Assembly: GCF_009911795.1 (NCBI RefSeq)
Contig: NZ_CP047898.1
Coordinates: 2,170,001 to 2,234,000 of the forward strand
Source: Pseudarthrobacter psychrotolerans
GTDB lineage: Bacteria; Actinomycetota; Actinomycetes; Actinomycetales; Micrococcaceae
Direction of reading: 5' to 3'
DNA: 64,000 bases
Shown piece after piece: positions 61,201-64,000 of this stretch. A program made the position numbers and the translations under genes. The notes under the pieces were generated by a model. The model was given only the letters and a program-made list of their open reading frames with translations, was not told where the DNA came from and searched no databases. The first letter of the stretch is position 1; each line of letters begins with the position of its first letter.

Positions 61201-63605
61201 GACTCCGGGTGCTTGATGTTCTGGCCGAAGTCCGACCAGCTCTTGTAGGGCTTGAGCTGACCGTCATTGGAGGCCGCATAGATCTGCCTGCGGACGTCGT
61301 TCAACGGGGGGATGCCCGCGTCACGGGCACGCGTCATGTTCAGCGTGGGCAGGTCCAGAGGCAGCCCCAGCAGGTTGTTGCGCAGCGTCTCGTTGACGAA
61401 CTCGTCGAGCTCATTGCCCACCTGGTCCGAGGAGCCCATGATGACGCTGCCCGCAGCCTGCTCAGGGGTGAGCTGGCCGGCGGAACCGCCGTTGAAGTAC
61501 TCCGGTGGGTTCAGGAACGCCGTGAGCAGCGGGACCGAGTTGTCCGACCCGTTCTCGTTGGTGCGGGCGACCGTGTCGTCCAGCATCGAGTGACCGAAGC
61601 GGTACACGGCGTGGGCGAATTCGGCGTGGATCGCCGGGTTGATGTCGGAGTGGTAGACGTGGAAGGGCTGGATTGCGGGCTGGACCTTGCGGCCGAACTC
61701 CTCGAACACCAGGTGCTGGTACTCCATCTCCGTAACGAAGCGGGCAGCCTGGAACAGGCGCTCCCCGTTCCATCCGTCAGCGGCAACAGTGGGGGTTCCC
61801 GCTCCGTTGCTCGGCTTCCAGTCGGCCAGCGCAGCGACGCCGGCCGCCGAGGTGTCGTTGGTCAGCGTGTTCTTGATGTCGGCCACCAGCCGGTCGTGCT
61901 CGGAGTGGAAGACCTGGTGGATCGTGGTCAGGGCGATGTTTTCGTTGACCCGGCCGTCACCGGCGCAGAAGTGCGCGTTCAGCATCTCGTCGTCGTACGT
62001 ACCGGCCGGCTGGTTGGCGAAGTCGGCGGATGCCACGGTGTCGGTATCCGGACTCAGGCAACCGGTGGGTACCCGCGGCGTCACACCGATTGCGGTCGTG
62101 CAGGCTCCCACCGTGCCGGGGTCCGCGTTGTGCGCGATGTCCGTCAGGAACGGCGTGTCAAAGTGCAGCGTGTTGGCCGGAACCGGAACAGGCGAGGTGA
62201 TGTTTCCCTCGACCAGGCCGGTCTTGGTCACGTACTGCGGCAGCCCGTTGGGGCCGGGCAGGAACTTACCGTAGGGATCGGTGGCCAGCATCGGGATATT
62301 GGTCACATCGGTGTCGACAAGCTTGAGCCCGAGCAGGGTCGCAGCCTGGTCCTTGACCGATGCCCACGTGGCCATGCCTGTGGCCCTGGGACCGGTGGGG
62401 CCGCCCAGAAGACGTCCGGTGGAAACCGGCTTGCCGGCGACGTTGTTCACGTACTCGCGCAGGAACACCTGGTGCGATGCGTGCGAGGTGTACGTCTGGC
62501 TCTGGTCCACCCATGGCGAGTCGGTGTTGTTGGCGTCCTGAATGTCGTCGGCGCTCTCGTCGACAGGCGTCGTGGGGTCGTCGCCCAGGATGCCGTCGGG
62601 GCCGGGCTGGTTTTGCGCCCGTGTCAGCACCATGAACCGCATGTTCGGCGGCAGGTCGTCGGCGTTGCCGAGGATGTGGTCCGGTCCGGCGATCAACGGG
62701 TCATCATCATGGAGTGGCACAAAGACCGTACCGCCACTCTTGACGGTCTGGTCGACACCGTGGTCGAAGAACTGGCCGAAGAAGGTGAACAGGGAGTTGT
62801 ACGGTGGGGAGAGACCCACATCCGTGGTGACGTTCGGGATGAACAGGGTCTTGTGCGACGGCACGCAGCCCGCGGGAACGCCGGCGACCGGCGGGGAAGC
62901 CGCGGGATCCGGATCAGTAGTGCACGGGAAAAGGCCGGGGTTGCCCTGCGTTCTCACCGGGAACGCGGCCGCCGCCACGGCAGCGGGGTTGGTCGAGGTC
63001 TGGTCGACGATCAGGTTGCTGATCATCCGCGGCTGCGAGTCGAAGACGAGCCCCTTCTTCTGCGCATAGGACGTCGGGGTGGGCGCGCCGAATCCGGAAG
63101 GTGTGTCCTCGGCGGCCTTAAATACGGGTGTGGTGAAGCGTGGGAAGGGTTGGTCTGCCGAACCGAACTTCTCCCGGCCCGGAATCAGGTTGTTGCACGA
63201 GCCGTCCACCGTCCGCAGACCGTATGAGGTGAGGGCATCGGGGATCTGATCGGGCGCCGTGCCGATCAGGGTGTCGCACGGGTGAGTGGGCGACAGCGTT
63301 GCAGCGTGCCGCTCCGAGATCTTTATTTGCTTCAGGATAAACGCAAGGTCGGACGCGGTTACGGTAAACCCCTGACCGACCGGAGCCACGAGGGCGTTGG
63401 CTGCAACGATGGGCAATCCCATACCGACGGGCATGACTACTGCCGCTACGGCTGCGATCATCCGGACCCGTACAGGCCGGACTCTTGCTGAGCGGGCGGC
63501 GGCGTGCCGGCCGCGTCTGAAAGGGAAGGTGGTGTGTTCAGTGCTGGGGGACGCGGGCGCCGTGCCGTCGGCCGGGCCCAAGGGCATCCAACTAAAGGGT
63601 CTCAT
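58266..63605 (-). CDS. Secreted animal-type heme peroxidase with RTX repeats and fibronectin III domains
   Basis: A 1779-residue exported protein. A signal-like segment lies at residues 49-75. A peroxidase-cyclooxygenase domain spans about residues 240-960: GQFFDHGVD (distal His), YRFGHSML (proximal His) and EHDRL (the Glu that can link heme). About residues 1030-1180 form RTX-type Ca2+-binding repeats (GGAGNDVIE, GGDGNDIIT, GGIGNDIFM and more), with a second short block (GGAGNDTIEGRGGDD) near 1335-1350. Residues about 1490-1779 are three fibronectin III domains. This matches the bacterial peroxicin-type subfamily. At the position of the distal Arg of mammalian enzymes there is Ser (FHSEHD). 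It probably oxidises halides or phenolics outside the cell. Confidence 0.88.
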   Translation of the reverse strand: MRPFSWMPLGPADGTAPASPSTEHTTFPFRRGRHAAARSARVRPVRVRMIAAVAAVVMPVGMGLPIVAANALVAPVGQGFTVTASDLAFILKQIKISERHAATLSPTHPCDTLIGTAPDQIPDALTSYGLRTVDGSCNNLIPGREKFGSADQPFPRFTTPVFKAAEDTPSGFGAPTPTSYAQKKGLVFDSQPRMISNLIVDQTSTNPAAVAAAAFPVRTQGNPGLFPCTTDPDPAASPPVAGVPAGCVPSHKTLFIPNVTTDVGLSPPYNSLFTFFGQFFDHGVDQTVKSGGTVFVPLHDDDPLIAGPDHILGNADDLPPNMRFMVLTRAQNQPGPDGILGDDPTTPVDESADDIQDANNTDSPWVDQSQTYTSHASHQVFLREYVNNVAGKPVSTGRLLGGPTGPRATGMATWASVKDQAATLLGLKLVDTDVTNIPMLATDPYGKFLPGPNGLPQYVTKTGLVEGNITSPVPVPANTLHFDTPFLTDIAHNADPGTVGACTTAIGVTPRVPTGCLSPDTDTVASADFANQPAGTYDDEMLNAHFCAGDGRVNENIALTTIHQVFHSEHDRLVADIKNTLTNDTSAAGVAALADWKPSNGAGTPTVAADGWNGERLFQAARFVTEMEYQHLVFEEFGRKVQPAIQPFHVYHSDINPAIHAEFAHAVYRFGHSMLDDTVARTNENGSDNSVPLLTAFLNPPEYFNGGSAGQLTPEQAAGSVIMGSSDQVGNELDEFVNETLRNNLLGLPLDLPTLNMTRARDAGIPPLNDVRRQIYAASNDGQLKPYKSWSDFGQNIKHPESLINFVAAYGTHTTITSQTTLAGKRAAAKAIVDPTSAPATDPGLIPADAADFMFGTGAYANTANGVTVTGVDSIDLWVGGLAEITNLFGGLLGSTFNYVFENQMTDLQNGDRLYYLARTPGMNLRSQLEGNSFAELIQRNTDGTNSLKADAFGTADCKFQLSNLAGTPAGFTAFGSTVADDVSTAGCDESKLLLRQPDGTIQYRQVNSVDPVGINGQSVYNGTPGVDHIWGGNDNDTFWGGAGNDVIEGNGGDDVSLGGDGNDIITDLSGNDVLKGGPGNDALDGGIGNDIFMGGDGQDFINGGANDNETFAGPGNDFVIAGQGADAVFGDGGDDWIEGGSGQDLLIGDHGAPFFDDPAQTKPGNDIMIGQVGENDYDAEGGDDIMAANAAIDRFAGAAGFDWAIHQYDTVGADDDMMINNNLIGLPLPVVVNRDRWQETEANSGSAFNDVIRGDDAVPSAVGGAGFTGCDVLDQAGVDRVSGLAALLPPLTGDLAAVVAASANKSCPLSGPIWGEGNILLGGAGNDTIEGRGGDDIIDGDRSVAVRISVRTNPADPATETGRTDLMENKATSGDFGPGTAGMTLQQAVFAGLVDPGNLVAVREVLSPAAGTDTASIDTAVFSGPLSNYTIVPTPATGTTLASVKVTQTGANVVGQKISDGIDTLRGIESLKFSDQVVTLQVPAAPAIGTATAGISSATVTFTAPAAVGTSAITGFEVVVTTGGAVVQTVTGIAASATSATITGLTNGTSYTFQVRAVNQFGAGALSAASNAVTPAASVPGAPTGVTATAGVASATVTWTAPASDGGSPITGSQIVVRTGITVVKTVSFTGTATSQVVTGLANGTAYTFVVRAVNAAGASAGSAPSGPVTTWNTPSAPVIGRARQGANRGPATASIDWTPPASTGGSVITGYKVTALRMSSAAANATVVSRTDSAVLPATARTLEMTLTNDNYRFVVVAINAVGTSPESARSGSVVAR

Positions 63606-63758
63606 GACATGCCTGCCGTTAGGAGGGATGGAATGACGTCATGGTGAACCGGGCACCTCGTAAAAACCTTGTTGCCCCGTTCAGGGCACGCCAAACAGAG
63701 TGTCCATGGGGGTGCGGGGGAAGTGACAACCGCTGCTCAAGTGAATTCAAACGACAAA

Positions 63759-63798
63759 AAACAAGTAGCCCCTATCCATGGCAAACAAGTAGCGCCTA
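63759..63798. promoter_or_regulatory. Direct repeat between the peroxidase and the SARP-type gene
   Basis: AAACAAGTAGCCCCTA (63759-63774) recurs as AAACAAGTAGCGCCTA (63783-63798), 15 of 16 identical, with a 24-bp period. SARP-type regulators bind direct repeats, so this may be an autoregulatory or peroxidase-control site. The gap 63606-63865 holds no supported gene. Confidence 0.45.
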
Positions 63799-63865
63799 CT
63801 CGTGTCCCCGGCCAGCAAACCGGCAACACTTGACCAAAGTTCGCAACTGAATCGAAGGTTCACCG

Positions 63866-64000
63866 ATGATCTCAGTAGATCTGGCAGTTTCAGACGACAC
63901 GATGCCGTTTGTCCTCACGGGGCCGGGTCCCGGCCGACTCGATGTGAGAATCATCGGTCCGCTGCGGATCCAGCGCGGGGATGCAGCCCTCGGATACGGG
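63866..64000 (+). CDS. SARP/BTAD-type transcriptional regulator, N-terminal part
   Basis: The first 45 residues of a gene that runs off the window. VRIIGPLRIQRGDAALGYG is the typical opening of the DNA-binding OmpR-like domain in SARP (AfsR/DnrI-type) activators, preceded by about 25 extra residues. GAAGG lies eight bases before the ATG. It is divergent from the large peroxidase gene, 260 bp away, which makes control of that gene possible. Total length and any sensor domains are unknown. Confidence 0.65.
   Translation, partial: MISVDLAVSDDTMPFVLTGPGPGRLDVRIIGPLRIQRGDAALGYG

Noticed and set aside
59985..63227. 1080-codon plus-strand frame opposite the peroxidase
   Set aside because: The peroxidase frame has catalytic motifs, RTX and fibronectin repeats. 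The opposite frame is Val/Arg/Gly-rich with no domain.
63641..63850. 69-codon plus-strand frame before the SARP-type gene
   Set aside because: No ribosome-binding site, odd composition, and it runs through the direct-repeat region.

Overview
The window comes from a high-GC Gram-positive actinobacterium, most likely Arthrobacter, Pseudarthrobacter or a close relative. The evidence is strong G/C bias at third codon positions, frequent GTG/TTG starts, four-base start/stop overlaps, menaquinone genes, an FprA-type ferredoxin reductase, a Tat-exported PhoX phosphatase and PucR/FadR-type regulators. No rRNA, tRNA, CRISPR array, phage or transposase was seen. Most of it looks like core chromosome, with a few accessory islands.

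Layout. 0.2-2.5 kb: RarD-like permease and a flavin disulfide oxidoreductase. 2.5-9.9 kb (minus strand): a tight exopolysaccharide-type operon with a short coupled peptide, a small membrane protein, a processive family 2 glycosyltransferase, a membrane-anchored deacetylase, a secreted deacetylase with two carbohydrate-binding modules and a divergent GH10 lipoprotein. Its upstream region carries a 51-bp tandem duplication. 10.4-14.9 kb: GABA/gamma-aminobutyraldehyde catabolism (gabT, aldehyde dehydrogenase) with a divergent PucR regulator. 15-20.3 kb: CYTH-CHAD protein, CynX/NimT-type transporter with a GntR regulator, a small unknown gene and a third secreted deacetylase. 20.4-35.4 kb: a sulfur-assimilation and siroheme region (fprA, cysG, an SsuABC-like transporter, cysN-cysD-cysH-sir, cbiX) interrupted by tetR/cupin, an SRPBCC protein and rtcB. 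35.4-37.7 kb: TRIC-type channel, acidic small protein, and a DUF559-type gene flanked by two copies of a 68-bp element. 37.9-54.1 kb: menaquinone genes (polyprenyl synthase, menJ, menG, menF, menD, menC) interleaved with an idonate-type dehydrogenase/transporter/GntR set, a polar amino acid ABC transporter and phoX. 54.1-64 kb: CorA, a Tat-exported multicopper oxidase with a lipoprotein, a 1779-residue secreted peroxidase with RTX and fibronectin III domains, and the start of a SARP-type regulator.

Two patterns cut across the genes. First, several families of 62-68 bp intergenic inverted repeats recur. In three places a repeat arm supplies the last codons and the stop codon of the adjacent gene (CYTH-CHAD, tetR, menC). 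Second, three otherwise well conserved genes (tetR, rtcB, cbiX) are each broken by the loss of one base in a G/C run. One added base restores each to full length, which suggests sequencing error at least as strongly as real decay.

Metabolically, cysN/D/H and sir reduce sulfate to sulfide. fprA can supply reduced ferredoxin and cysG plus cbiX can supply siroheme. MenF, MenD, MenC, MenG, the polyprenyl synthase and MenJ cover several steps to a side-chain-reduced menaquinone. phoX has a PHO-box-like direct repeat upstream, so phosphate control is likely.
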